DNA from: Bacteroidales bacterium
GTDB lineage: Bacteria > Bacteroidota > Bacteroidia > Bacteroidales > UBA932
DNA: 61,940 bases
Direction: 5' to 3'
Assembly: GCA_017428325.1 (NCBI GenBank)
Contig: JAFRRA010000003.1
Coordinates: 1-61,940 of the forward strand
This document shows, in pieces, positions 51,973-60,442 of the stretch. The notes under the pieces were generated by a model, which was not told the DNA's origin, searched no databases, and saw only the letters and a program-made list of their open reading frames with translations. A program made the position numbers and the translations under genes. Position 1 is the first letter of the stretch, and each line of letters opens with the position of its first letter.

Positions 51973-53313
51973 TTATCTGCCCATGTTTCTGAGGTTGCGC
52001 ATCTGTGCCATGCGGTTTCTTAGGCCACCGCCTGCAACATTCTTCATCACCTTCTTGGTCTGCTCAAACTGCTTTATGAGGCGGTTTACCTCGGCGATGC
52101 TTGTTCCACTGCCGCTAGCGATACGGTTACGGCGGCTTCCGTTAAGCACCTCCGGATGTTCCTTTTCAAACGGAGTCATTGACTGGATGATAGCCTCAAC
52201 GTTCTTGAACGAGCTGTTGTCCATATCCACATCCTTGATGGCCTTGCCCACACCAGGAATCATGCTTGCAAGATCCTTTATGTTACCCATCTTCTTGATC
52301 TGCTGGATCTGCTGGTAGAAATCGTTGAAGTCGAACTGGCTCTTGATGAGTTTCTTCTTAAGTTTGCGGGCCTCTTCCTCGTTTATCTGCTCCTGGGCCT
52401 TTTCAACCAGTGTTACTACGTCTCCCATTCCCAGGATTCTGTCCGCGATACGCTCAGGATGGAATACATCCAGGGTATCCAGTTTCTCGCCTGAAGAGAT
52501 GAACTTGATAGGCTTGTTCACAACGGCCTTGATACTGAGGGCGGCACCGCCTCTGGTATCACCGTCGAGCTTTGTCAGCACGACTCCGTCAAAGTCCAGG
52601 ACATCGTTGAAGGCCTTGGCCGTCTCGACTGCATCCTGACCGGTCATGGAGTCAACTACAAAAAGTATCTCGCTAGGATTGAGGGCTTTCTTGAGGTTAC
52701 CGATCTCGGCCATCATCTCCTGGTCTACGGCAAGTCGTCCGGCTGTATCCACAATCAGCACATCGTACTGCTTTGCCTTAGCCTCCTTTACCGCATTCTC
52801 GGCGATTTTGACAGGATTCTTTACGCCCTCCTCTGTATATACTGGAACTTCAATGGTTTCGGCCAATACCTTCAACTGGTCTATTGCGGCCGGACGGTAA
52901 ACGTCTCCGGCTACCAGCATCACCCTCTTTCCCCTCTTGTTCTTCAGCTGATTGGCAAGTTTTGCGGAGAATGTAGTCTTACCGGAGCCCTGAAGTCCTG
53001 AAACCAGGACAATGGCAGGATTGCCTTTCAGGCTGATATCCGTGGCGCTGCTTCCCATCAGTCTGGCGAGCTCGTCGTGCACGATCTTGACCATCATCTG
53101 GCCCGGCTTCACGCTCTTGATAACGTCCTGGCCAATGGCAACCTTCTTGACGTCATCGCAGAAGGACTTTGCCACCTTGTAGCTTACGTCGGCCTCTATG
53201 AGGGCCCTGCGGATGTCCTTGAGGGTCTCGGATATATTGACTTCAGTTATCCTTCCCTGCCCCTTAAGCAAGCGGAACGATTTGTCTAGTCTGTCTATTA
53301 GGTTTTCAAACAT
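51973..53313 (-). CDS. ffh: Signal recognition particle protein Ffh
   Basis: The SRP54 GTPase, 446 residues. N domain (FENLIDRLDKSFRLLKGQG), G domain with P-loop SGLQGSGKTTFSAKLA, DTAGR, TKLDGDTRGGAA, and a Met-rich M domain (GNIKDLASMIPGVGKAIKD; RRNRIASGSGTSIAEVNRLI; NMGR end). It directs membrane proteins with 4.5S RNA and FtsY. It lies 5 bases behind lysA and one base before folD, so a lysA-ffh-folD transcript is likely. Confidence 0.97.
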   Translation of the reverse strand: MFENLIDRLDKSFRLLKGQGRITEVNISETLKDIRRALIEADVSYKVAKSFCDDVKKVAIGQDVIKSVKPGQMMVKIVHDELARLMGSSATDISLKGNPAIVLVSGLQGSGKTTFSAKLANQLKNKRGKRVMLVAGDVYRPAAIDQLKVLAETIEVPVYTEEGVKNPVKIAENAVKEAKAKQYDVLIVDTAGRLAVDQEMMAEIGNLKKALNPSEILFVVDSMTGQDAVETAKAFNDVLDFDGVVLTKLDGDTRGGAALSIKAVVNKPIKFISSGEKLDTLDVFHPERIADRILGMGDVVTLVEKAQEQINEEEARKLKKKLIKSQFDFNDFYQQIQQIKKMGNIKDLASMIPGVGKAIKDVDMDNSSFKNVEAIIQSMTPFEKEHPEVLNGSRRNRIASGSGTSIAEVNRLIKQFEQTKKVMKNVAGGGLRNRMAQMRNLRNMGR

Positions 53314-53318
53314 AATCT

Positions 53319-54479
53319 TTATTTCATCAATTCATCTGAATAGTAGGCCTTTGCGAGGTCCTTCTGGTTGTAGCGCATAGCCATTACCTGGCCATATGCT
53401 CCGGCGGTGTTGAGGGATACGAGGTCTCCTCTCTTGGTTTCAGGCAGCCAGATTCCGTGTGCGAACTTGTCGCTGCTCTCGCATACAGGACCGACAACAT
53501 CGTATTTGGTCTTCTTGCCGGTTGAAGTGAGGTTTTCGATGTCGTGATGAGCCTGATACAGGGCAGGACGGATCAGGTCGTTCATTCCTGCATCCAGTAT
53601 CACGAACTTCATCTTCTGGCCTATCTTCACGTACAGCACCCTGGAAATCAGGTGGCCGCACTGTGCAACAATAGCCCTGCCCGGTTCAAAGTGAACCTTC
53701 TGCCCAGGCCTAACTATAAGGTTCTTGTTAATGAGTTCAAAGTAATCCTTGAAGTTTGCAATCGGATTCTGGTTCGGGTTCTGATAGTCTACTCCAAGTC
53801 CGCCGCCAAGGTTCAGGTTCTCTATCTTGATATTCCTCTCTATAAACCAGCTCTGGAGCTGCTCCACCATCCTGCAAAGCAGAGGGAATACGCTCATGTC
53901 CAGGATCTGGCTTCCAACATGAAAATGCAGTCCGATGAGCTTTATGTTCTTCAGGCCTTTGATAAGGTCAGTCACTGCCTGGAACTCCCAAGGGCTGATT
54001 CCGAACTTGTCTTCCTTTCTTCCGGTGGAAATGTATTTATGAGTATGCGCGTCAATGTCCGGGTTGACTCTCAGCGATATCCTGGCCTTTACACCCATTC
54101 CGGCAGCCAGATCGTTGATAATCTTTATTTCAGGCACGCTTTCGCAGTTGAAACTGTAGATTCCGGCCTTGAGCGCTGTCTTGATCTCGGCATCGCTCTT
54201 TCCGACACCGGCATAGACAATCTTGGACGGGGCGAAACCGTTCTTTATCGCGATCTTGACCTCGTTTCCACTCACGCAGTCAGCTCCGAGTCCTGCCTTC
54301 TGTATGGTCTGGAGAATCTTTGGCTCGGCATTGGCTTTGATGGCGTAATGCGCGTGATAGCCGTATTTCTTTGTGAATGAAGTGTAAATCTTCAGGGTCT
54401 CCTTCAGGAGATCCATGTCATAATAATAGAAAGGTGTACGGATGCTTCCGAATGCCTCGATTGCCTGTTTTGTTATCAT
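53319..54479 (-). CDS. lysA: Diaminopimelate decarboxylase
   Basis: A fold-III PLP enzyme of 386 residues giving lysine from meso-diaminopimelate. Features: YAIKANAEPKIL (PLP Lys), GLHFHVGSQI, NLGGGLGVDY, VHFEPGRAIVA, GPVCESSDKF (catalytic Cys) and NTAGAYG. The start ATG 54479 follows the -7 box at 54514-54521. It is first in the ffh-folD run, divergent from the deoxyhypusine synthase-like gene. Confidence 0.95.
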   Translation of the reverse strand: MITKQAIEAFGSIRTPFYYYDMDLLKETLKIYTSFTKKYGYHAHYAIKANAEPKILQTIQKAGLGADCVSGNEVKIAIKNGFAPSKIVYAGVGKSDAEIKTALKAGIYSFNCESVPEIKIINDLAAGMGVKARISLRVNPDIDAHTHKYISTGRKEDKFGISPWEFQAVTDLIKGLKNIKLIGLHFHVGSQILDMSVFPLLCRMVEQLQSWFIERNIKIENLNLGGGLGVDYQNPNQNPIANFKDYFELINKNLIVRPGQKVHFEPGRAIVAQCGHLISRVLYVKIGQKMKFVILDAGMNDLIRPALYQAHHDIENLTSTGKKTKYDVVGPVCESSDKFAHGIWLPETKRGDLVSLNTAGAYGQVMAMRYNQKDLAKAYYSDELMK

Positions 54480-54513
54480 CTGACTATAGTTTTTGTTCTT
54501 TTTCAGGAGGATG

Positions 54514-54521
54514 CAAATCTA
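54514..54521 (-). promoter_or_regulatory. -7 promoter element of lysA
   Basis: TAGATTTG followed by C on the minus strand, 34 bases before ATG 54479; divergent partner at 54535-54542. Confidence 0.6.
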
Positions 54522-54534
54522 ATCATTTTTTCAT

Positions 54535-54542
54535 TAAATTTG
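54535..54542 (+). promoter_or_regulatory. -7 promoter element of the deoxyhypusine synthase-like gene
   Basis: TAAATTTG followed by T, 53 bases before ATG 54596. The leader is AT-rich without obvious structure. Confidence 0.55.
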
Positions 54543-54595
54543 TATGATTTTAATATAGCTTGACAGTATCATTAATTATTTAAATATCTGAGATT

Positions 54596-55579
54596 ATGGC
54601 AAAAGGACCTATCACTCAATTCATTGATCATCATTACCGTCATTTTAACTCCGCAGCCATGGTGGATGCCATAAAGGCTTACGAGCAGCTTCTGGCAGAG
54701 GGTGGAAAGATGATGCTTGCTATGGCCGGCGCAATGAGTACGGCAGAACTTGGACTCTCTTTGGCAGAAATGATCCGCCAGGACAAGTTCGCTATAGTTT
54801 GCTGCTCCGCAAACAACCTCGAGGAGGACATTATGAATCTTGTGGCGCATTCACATTACAAGAGAGTGCCAAATTACAGAGACCTCACTCCTGAAATGGA
54901 GCAGGATCTGCTTGACCATCACCTGAACCGTGTCACCGATACCTGCATCCCTGAGGAAGAGGCATTCAGAAGGCTGGAAGACCATCTGGTTGACGCCTGG
55001 AAAGATTCTGCGGCAAAGGGCGAAAGGCTTTTCCCTTACGAGTTCATGTACAAGGTAATACGCAGCGGTGTCCTGGAGCAGTACTATGAGATAGATCCTA
55101 AGGACAGCTGGGTTCTGGCAGCCTGCGAGAAGAACATCCCTATCATTGTTCCTGCATGGGAGGATTCCACTACAGGAAACATCTTCACCGCTCACTGCAT
55201 CAGGGGAGAATTTGACGTTCATCTGGTTAAGGGCGGCATCGAGACCATGATGCACCTGGTTGACTGGTACAAGGCCAACAACCGTCCAGGAATCGACCGC
55301 GGAACAGGATTCTTCCAGATTGGTGGCGGTACCGCAGGAGACTTCCCTATCTGCTGCGTGCCTATGATGGAGCAGGATCTGCAGTGGCACGGAACAATGC
55401 TGTGGCAGTATTTCTGCCAGATTTCAGACTCCACCACCTCTTACGGTTCATATTCCGGAGCGGTTCCTAACGAGAAGATCACTTGGGGCAAGCTCTCTCC
55501 TGAGTGCCCTAAGTTCATCGTGGAAAGCGATGCAACAATTGTGGCTCCTCTGATGTTCGCCCACATACTCGGCTGGTAA
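54596..55579 (+). CDS. Deoxyhypusine synthase family protein (probable polyamine enzyme)
   Basis: A 327-residue member of the deoxyhypusine synthase (DHS) family. The Rossmann-like core is visible (MMLAMAGAMSTAELGLSLAE; FFQIGGGTAGDFPICCV), and the catalytic Lys region EKITWGKLSPECPKF aligns with the WGK of DHS, with the end SDATIVAPLMFAHIL. Bacteria have no hypusinated eIF5A, so the enzyme more probably moves an aminobutyl group between polyamines, as in homospermidine synthase-like relatives. The SpeA-family gene at 14.6 kb is in line with this. Two lipoprotein genes follow closely on the same strand. Confidence 0.85.
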   Translation: MAKGPITQFIDHHYRHFNSAAMVDAIKAYEQLLAEGGKMMLAMAGAMSTAELGLSLAEMIRQDKFAIVCCSANNLEEDIMNLVAHSHYKRVPNYRDLTPEMEQDLLDHHLNRVTDTCIPEEEAFRRLEDHLVDAWKDSAAKGERLFPYEFMYKVIRSGVLEQYYEIDPKDSWVLAACEKNIPIIVPAWEDSTTGNIFTAHCIRGEFDVHLVKGGIETMMHLVDWYKANNRPGIDRGTGFFQIGGGTAGDFPICCVPMMEQDLQWHGTMLWQYFCQISDSTTSYGSYSGAVPNEKITWGKLSPECPKFIVESDATIVAPLMFAHILGW

Positions 55580-55589
55580 ACTTGCTGCT

Positions 55590-56252
55590 ATGAAAATATT
55601 TAGATTTTCTATACTCCTTTTCTTCTCAGCGATAATATTATCCTGCGCCCAAAATGAGAGCAAAGTAGCGCAAAAGCAGGATGCACCGGTGGGATGCCGT
55701 TCATATCATGATGTTTACGGGCCTGTAAAGACTGTCCAGTATCTGTTTGAAGACGGAACGAAAAGCAGTCTCACTACCTTTGATGAGAACGGAATGGATA
55801 TCGATTTGCTCAAAAATGACAAGGAGTATCTTGAACTCAACCAAATGCCGGAATCCGAATCAACACTCACTTTTGAGGACGGCAAACTTGTCTCATTCGG
55901 ATTTGCGAGTTATATCCAGCTTAAATATAAAGGCAGGTTGATTGAGGAGGCTTATATTCATCCGAGTGACCTCGGGCCGGCATACTCTCCTACCTATTAC
56001 ATCTATGACGGCAACAATGACAGGATAGCCATGTTCTCCGCCCGTTTCGAACCAAACTATTCTGAAGATTTCAAGGAAAACCTGAAGACTGATCCTTATA
56101 TGTTATACTGCGATCCAAACCTACTTGTAACCAATGTGGAAAGGTACGAGATCCTGAAATGGGACGATCACGGCAACTGGATTGAAAGAAAGGTAGTTGA
56201 AAATGGCGGGCAGTCACATATTGATAAAAGAGAATTAACTTATTTTGAATAA
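55590..56252 (+). CDS. Lipoprotein of unknown function
   Basis: A 220-residue lipoprotein with signal ending AIILSC (Cys 19). The mature protein is beta-rich with repeated Y/F strands: GPVKTVQYLFEDGTKSSLTTF, YIQLKYKGRLIEEAYIHP, YYIYDGNNDRIAMFSAR and GNWIERKVVENGG. The repeats resemble the YD/RHS-like or WG-like strand pattern of Bacteroidetes surface lipoproteins. No function known. It starts 10 bases after the DHS-like stop and is followed 3 bases later by another lipoprotein. Confidence 0.72.
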   Translation: MKIFRFSILLFFSAIILSCAQNESKVAQKQDAPVGCRSYHDVYGPVKTVQYLFEDGTKSSLTTFDENGMDIDLLKNDKEYLELNQMPESESTLTFEDGKLVSFGFASYIQLKYKGRLIEEAYIHPSDLGPAYSPTYYIYDGNNDRIAMFSARFEPNYSEDFKENLKTDPYMLYCDPNLLVTNVERYEILKWDDHGNWIERKVVENGGQSHIDKRELTYFE

Positions 56253-56255
56253 ATC

Positions 56256-56798
56256 ATGAAAAAATTGATATTCCTGCTCTGTGCAGCACTGATGGTTGCA
56301 GTTTCCTCCTGCAACAACAATCCGAAAGAAGAAGGAAAGGTTATCGGGGAAGATTCCCTGGGTGTTGCAGCACCTATGGATCTCCAGACCCAGGAGTATA
56401 TCGAGGGCCGTGTATCAGACATGTACAATTATGCGCTTTCAAGTGTAATTGATGATGCCGACAAGAAGTTCTTTACCCCTGATTTCTATGCTCTCCAGGA
56501 AAAAGTCCTGGAAAAACAGAATGAAACCGGAGATCTCATTATCGACCACGACCATTGGGTTATGGGCCAGGACACCCACAATCCTAGCTTTGAATTCGTG
56601 AAGGCTGAAGAGATCGGACCTCACTATGCAAAGGCTTACGTGAAAGTCAAGGCTTTTGACGACCAGGAGCAACCGACTCTAGTCAGGCTTACTCTCCGCT
56701 ATAACGGAGATGACTGGATGGTAGACGACATTGAGGAAGAATACGAAGGCGTATTCTATTCTCATCGCAAAAACTACGAGGAAGCACTGGCAGAATAG
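56256..56798 (+). CDS. DUF3828-like lipoprotein
   Basis: A 180-residue lipoprotein with signal ending AVSSC (Cys 19) and an acidic linker. The mature region resembles DUF3828 in plan: IEGRVSDMYNYALS, KKFFTPDFYALQ, a middle HDHWVMGQDTHNP, and the last strands TLVRLTLRYNGDDWMVDDIEEEY. It is the second of two lipoproteins after the DHS-like gene; the gap to iorA is 130 bases, with a promoter there. The function is unknown. Confidence 0.75.
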   Translation: MKKLIFLLCAALMVAVSSCNNNPKEEGKVIGEDSLGVAAPMDLQTQEYIEGRVSDMYNYALSSVIDDADKKFFTPDFYALQEKVLEKQNETGDLIIDHDHWVMGQDTHNPSFEFVKAEEIGPHYAKAYVKVKAFDDQEQPTLVRLTLRYNGDDWMVDDIEEEYEGVFYSHRKNYEEALAE

Positions 56799-56857
56799 CA
56801 CTCCGCACTTTCATTTTGTAACATATTGAAACCTCTTTCTTAGTTTTGAAATAAAGT

Positions 56858-56888
56858 TTTGAAGATTCATAGGATTTTTGTAAATTCG
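56858..56888 (+). promoter_or_regulatory. Promoter of the iorA operon with -33 and -7 elements
   Basis: TTTG (56858-56861), 19 bases, then TAAATTCG (56881-56888), matching the Bacteroidetes layout TTTG-N19-TAnnTTTG except C for the second T. It is the best two-part promoter match in the window, 40 bases before ATG 56929. Confidence 0.6.
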
Positions 56889-56928
56889 TAGCGGATAAAC
56901 TGAATTATTTATTTGAATTTACAGAAAT

Positions 56929-58509
56929 ATGTCTGAAAAAACTTTGTTGCTGGGAGATGAGGCTCTGGCACTGGGAGCCCTGCATGCGGGGCTCTCTGGC
57001 GTTTATGCCTATCCCGGCACTCCTTCAACTGAAATAACGGAATACATCCAGGGCAGTCCTCTGGCCAGGGAAAGGAATGTTCACTGCCAGTGGAGCTGCA
57101 ATGAGAAAACCGCTATGGAAGCCGCTCTGGGAGCATCATACGCCGGCAAAAGGGCTATAGTCTGCATGAAGCACGTCGGAATGAACGTATGTGCAGACGC
57201 TTTTGTAAACTCGGGCGTTACCGGAGCCAGTGGCGGACTAGTTGTGGTTGCCTGCGACGATCCGTCAATGCACTCATCCCAGAATGAGCAGGATTCCAGA
57301 TTCTATGCAGAGTTCGCAATGGTGCCATGCTTTGAGCCTTCTTCACAACAGGAAGCCTACGATATGGTTAGGCTGGCATTTGACTATTCCGAGAAATACT
57401 GCACTCCTGTCCTGATGAGGTTGACCACCCGTATGGCTCACTCCCGTGCGGTTGTAACCACAGCCCCAATGAGAGAGGAGAATCCTCTGAAATTCCCTGA
57501 AGACCAGAAGCGCTGGGTGCTTCTTCCGGCAGTTGCCAGAAAGAGGAACGAGCAGATAATCAAGCAATACATCCAGTATGAGGAAGACACGGAAAAATGC
57601 AATGTAATTTCCGGGCCAAAGGCTCCGATGGGAGTGATAGCATGCGGAATCGGCTGGAATTACCTTATGGAAAACATTGAGGGAGAGCCTGACTTCCCTA
57701 CATTGAAGGTTACCCGCTATCCTGTTTCTAAAAAGCAGGTAAGGGAACTGGCCTCAATGTGTCAAAGTATTCTTGTCGTTGAAGAGGGACAGCCTCTTCT
57801 GGAAAAGGCTCTGAGAGGATATCTTCCTGTCTATAATGAAATTAAGGGAAGGCTTGACGGAACCCTTCCGCGAACTGGAGAACTTACTCCGGACGCTTTG
57901 AGAAAGGCACTTGGCTTGGAAGCAAAAGAAACCTGTGCAAAGAGCGATGTTGCTGTACCAAGACCTCCTGCACTGTGTATGGGCTGCGGACACAGGGATT
58001 TTTACACAGCTCTGAACTTGGTGGTCAAGGACTACCCTACCGCCCGTGTATTCAGCGATATAGGCTGCTACACGCTCGGCTATCTGGCACCATTCCACGC
58101 AATCAACAGTTGCGTAGATATGGGTGCATCCATAACAATGGCAATCGGTGCTTCTGAAAGCGGAGTCCATCCGTCAATTGCAGTTATTGGAGATTCCACT
58201 TTCACCCACAGCGGAATGACAGGACTACTGGATGCCGTAAATATGGGAGCAAACATAACAGTCTGCATCTCAGACAACCTGACTACCGGAATGACCGGCG
58301 GACAGGACAGTGCCGCGTTCGGAAGGATAGAGAACATCTGCCTCGGAATCGGTGTGCCTAAAGAGCATGTCCGTCTTATTATCCCGCTTCCAAAGAACTA
58401 CGAGGAGATGCAGAAGGTCATCAGGGAAGAAATCGAATATCGCGGAGTATCTGTAGTCGTATGCCGCAGAGAGTGTATCCAGACTGCAAAAAGACATCTT
58501 AAAAAATAG
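56929..58509 (+). CDS. iorA: Indolepyruvate:ferredoxin oxidoreductase subunit alpha (without ferredoxin domain)
   Basis: IorA oxidatively decarboxylates aryl- or branched 2-oxoacids to acyl-CoA, reducing ferredoxin. 526 residues. PYR-like domain with GVYAYPGTPSTEITEYI and HCQWSCNEKTAMEAALGAS; TPP domain with CMGCGHRDF, GDSTFTHSGMTGL and DNLTTGMTGGQ. The usual C-terminal 2x[4Fe-4S] domain of archaeal IorA is missing: the protein ends with CRRECIQTAKRHLKK. Electrons must go through a separate carrier. It is first in an operon with iorB, aminotransferase and CoA transferase. Confidence 0.93.
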   Translation: MSEKTLLLGDEALALGALHAGLSGVYAYPGTPSTEITEYIQGSPLARERNVHCQWSCNEKTAMEAALGASYAGKRAIVCMKHVGMNVCADAFVNSGVTGASGGLVVVACDDPSMHSSQNEQDSRFYAEFAMVPCFEPSSQQEAYDMVRLAFDYSEKYCTPVLMRLTTRMAHSRAVVTTAPMREENPLKFPEDQKRWVLLPAVARKRNEQIIKQYIQYEEDTEKCNVISGPKAPMGVIACGIGWNYLMENIEGEPDFPTLKVTRYPVSKKQVRELASMCQSILVVEEGQPLLEKALRGYLPVYNEIKGRLDGTLPRTGELTPDALRKALGLEAKETCAKSDVAVPRPPALCMGCGHRDFYTALNLVVKDYPTARVFSDIGCYTLGYLAPFHAINSCVDMGASITMAIGASESGVHPSIAVIGDSTFTHSGMTGLLDAVNMGANITVCISDNLTTGMTGGQDSAAFGRIENICLGIGVPKEHVRLIIPLPKNYEEMQKVIREEIEYRGVSVVVCRRECIQTAKRHLKK

Positions 58510-58518
58510 CGGAAGATT

Positions 58519-59100
58519 ATGAAGAAAGATATCATACTGTCAGGAGTCGGAGGCCAGGGAATACTTTCCATAGCCACCGTAATCGGCTGGGCCGCAATAA
58601 AGAACAAACTTTATCTTAAGCAAGCGGAGGTTCACGGAATGAGCCAGAGAGGTGGAGATGTACAGAGTAACCTGAGACTCTCCTCCGATCCTATATTCAG
58701 CGATCTAATCCCGCAGGGAGAATGCGAACTGATAATCTCCATGGAACCGATGGAAGCTCTCCGTTACCTCCCATATCTGAAAAAAGGCGGATGGATAATA
58801 ACCAACAGCGCTCCTTTCATAAACATCCCTTCCTATCCTGAAGTCTCTGCGATAGATGCGGACCTGAAGAAGGACGCTAATGTCATTTCCTTTGACTCTG
58901 ACCAGATTGCCAAGGATTGCGGAGCTCCGAGGTCCAGCAATATGGCACTTCTGGGAGCGGCGGCAAAGTACATAGAGATTCTGGATGTCGAGGCTCTGAA
59001 GGAAGGCATACGCAACGTCTTTGCCCGCAAGGGTGAGAAAATCGTTGAAGACAATCTGAAGGCTTTTGAAGCCGGATACGAAATAGCAGCTAAAAGGTAA
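58519..59100 (+). CDS. iorB: Indolepyruvate:ferredoxin oxidoreductase subunit beta
   Basis: The gamma-domain-like subunit, 193 residues. Features: IILSGVGGQGILSIATVIG, KQAEVHGMSQRGGDVQSNLRL and the segment SSNMALLGAAAKYIEI. It pairs with IorA, 9 bases downstream of its stop. The next gene, an aminotransferase, begins 4 bases after its own stop. Confidence 0.94.
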   Translation: MKKDIILSGVGGQGILSIATVIGWAAIKNKLYLKQAEVHGMSQRGGDVQSNLRLSSDPIFSDLIPQGECELIISMEPMEALRYLPYLKKGGWIITNSAPFINIPSYPEVSAIDADLKKDANVISFDSDQIAKDCGAPRSSNMALLGAAAKYIEILDVEALKEGIRNVFARKGEKIVEDNLKAFEAGYEIAAKR

Positions 59101-59104
59101 TATT

Positions 59105-60430
59105 ATGAAAAGGCCTATCGCAAAAGAAACGGTTGACGGGGTATTGGCCAAGATGGACATCTCCGATATTTCCCACGCCACTATAAGACAGTGCGTTGCA
59201 GTTGCAAACAAGCTGGAGGCTCTGGAGAATATGCGTTTCATTCATCTTGAAATCGGCGTTCCGGGAATCCTGGCCTGCCCTGTAGGGATCGAAGCCCAGA
59301 AGAAAGCTCTTGACAGCAACATCGCACACGAATATCCCCCTATCGGCGGTATTCCGGTGCTTAAACAGAACGCTTCCAAGTTTCTGAAGGCGTTTGCTGA
59401 TGTTGATATAGATCCTGAATGCATAGTTCCTACGGTTGGCTCCATGCAAGGTTCAATGAACCTCATTCTGGAATGCTCACAGCTAAATCCCGAAAAAGAT
59501 ACTATTCTCTATATCAATCCTGGATTTGCCCCTAATATGCTGCAGTCCAAGATAAACAATATCAAGACGGAAGCGTTTGACATCTACGATTTCAGGGCAG
59601 AGAAACTCCGCCCAAAACTTGAAGAGTACATGTCCAAGGGCAACATTGCCGCCGTTCTTTATTCCAACCCTAACAACCCAGCCTGGATCTGTCTCAGCGA
59701 AGACGAGCTTAAGACAATCGGAGAACTCGCAACCAAATACGATGTTGTTGTGCTTGAAGACCTTGCATATTTCTGCATGGACTTCCGCCAGGACCTTTCC
59801 AAGCCGGGAGAACCTCCTTTCCAGCCGACCGTTGCCAAATACACGGACAACTATGTAATTATGATGTCTTCTTCAAAGATATTCAGCTACGCCGGAGAAA
59901 GAATCGCTGCAGTGTGCTTCTCTCCTAAACTGTATTACAGGGATTATCCTGCTCTCAGGCAGAAATATGGTTTCGGAAGGATGGGAGACAATTTTGTCCT
60001 GACATATCTGTATGCCGCTTCTTCAGGCGTTTCACATTCAGCGCAATATGCTTACGCAGCCCTGCTTGGCGGAGCCGCAGAGGGAAAGATAGACTTCATC
60101 TCAGAGATGGCGAAATACGGCCAAAGGGCACACCGTTCCAAAGAAATCTTTGAAAAGCACGGATTCCACATCGTTTATGACAAGGATCTTGACCGCAAGG
60201 TTGGAGACGGTTTCTTCTACACCATCGGCTACGGAAACATGACCTGTTCCGAGCTTATGTATGACCTTGTAAGATGCGGTATAACAGCCATCTCCCTGGA
60301 CTCCACGGGAAGCCATCAGAACGGAATCAGAGCTTGCGTTTCCAGATTGAGTTCTGACGAGGACTTTGAGAACATGGACCAGAGGCTCGGGCTCTTTGAA
60401 CAAATCCAGAAAGAAAAGAACGCCCTATAA
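59105..60430 (+). CDS. Class I/II PLP-dependent aminotransferase
   Basis: A 441-residue fold-I aminotransferase. Seen: YPPIGGIPVLKQNASKFLKA, YSNPNNPAWICLSEDEL, EDLAYFCMDF (PLP Asp-Tyr region) and MMSSSKIFSYAGERIAAVCF with the PLP Lys. The Arg near the C-terminus (NGIRACVSRLS) is the carboxylate binder. Its place between iorB and a CoA transferase argues for an aromatic (or branched-chain) amino acid donor, giving the 2-oxoacid for IorAB. Substrate not proven. Confidence 0.9.
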   Translation: MKRPIAKETVDGVLAKMDISDISHATIRQCVAVANKLEALENMRFIHLEIGVPGILACPVGIEAQKKALDSNIAHEYPPIGGIPVLKQNASKFLKAFADVDIDPECIVPTVGSMQGSMNLILECSQLNPEKDTILYINPGFAPNMLQSKINNIKTEAFDIYDFRAEKLRPKLEEYMSKGNIAAVLYSNPNNPAWICLSEDELKTIGELATKYDVVVLEDLAYFCMDFRQDLSKPGEPPFQPTVAKYTDNYVIMMSSSKIFSYAGERIAAVCFSPKLYYRDYPALRQKYGFGRMGDNFVLTYLYAASSGVSHSAQYAYAALLGGAAEGKIDFISEMAKYGQRAHRSKEIFEKHGFHIVYDKDLDRKVGDGFFYTIGYGNMTCSELMYDLVRCGITAISLDSTGSHQNGIRACVSRLSSDEDFENMDQRLGLFEQIQKEKNAL

Positions 60431-60442
60431 AGAACGCCTGAT

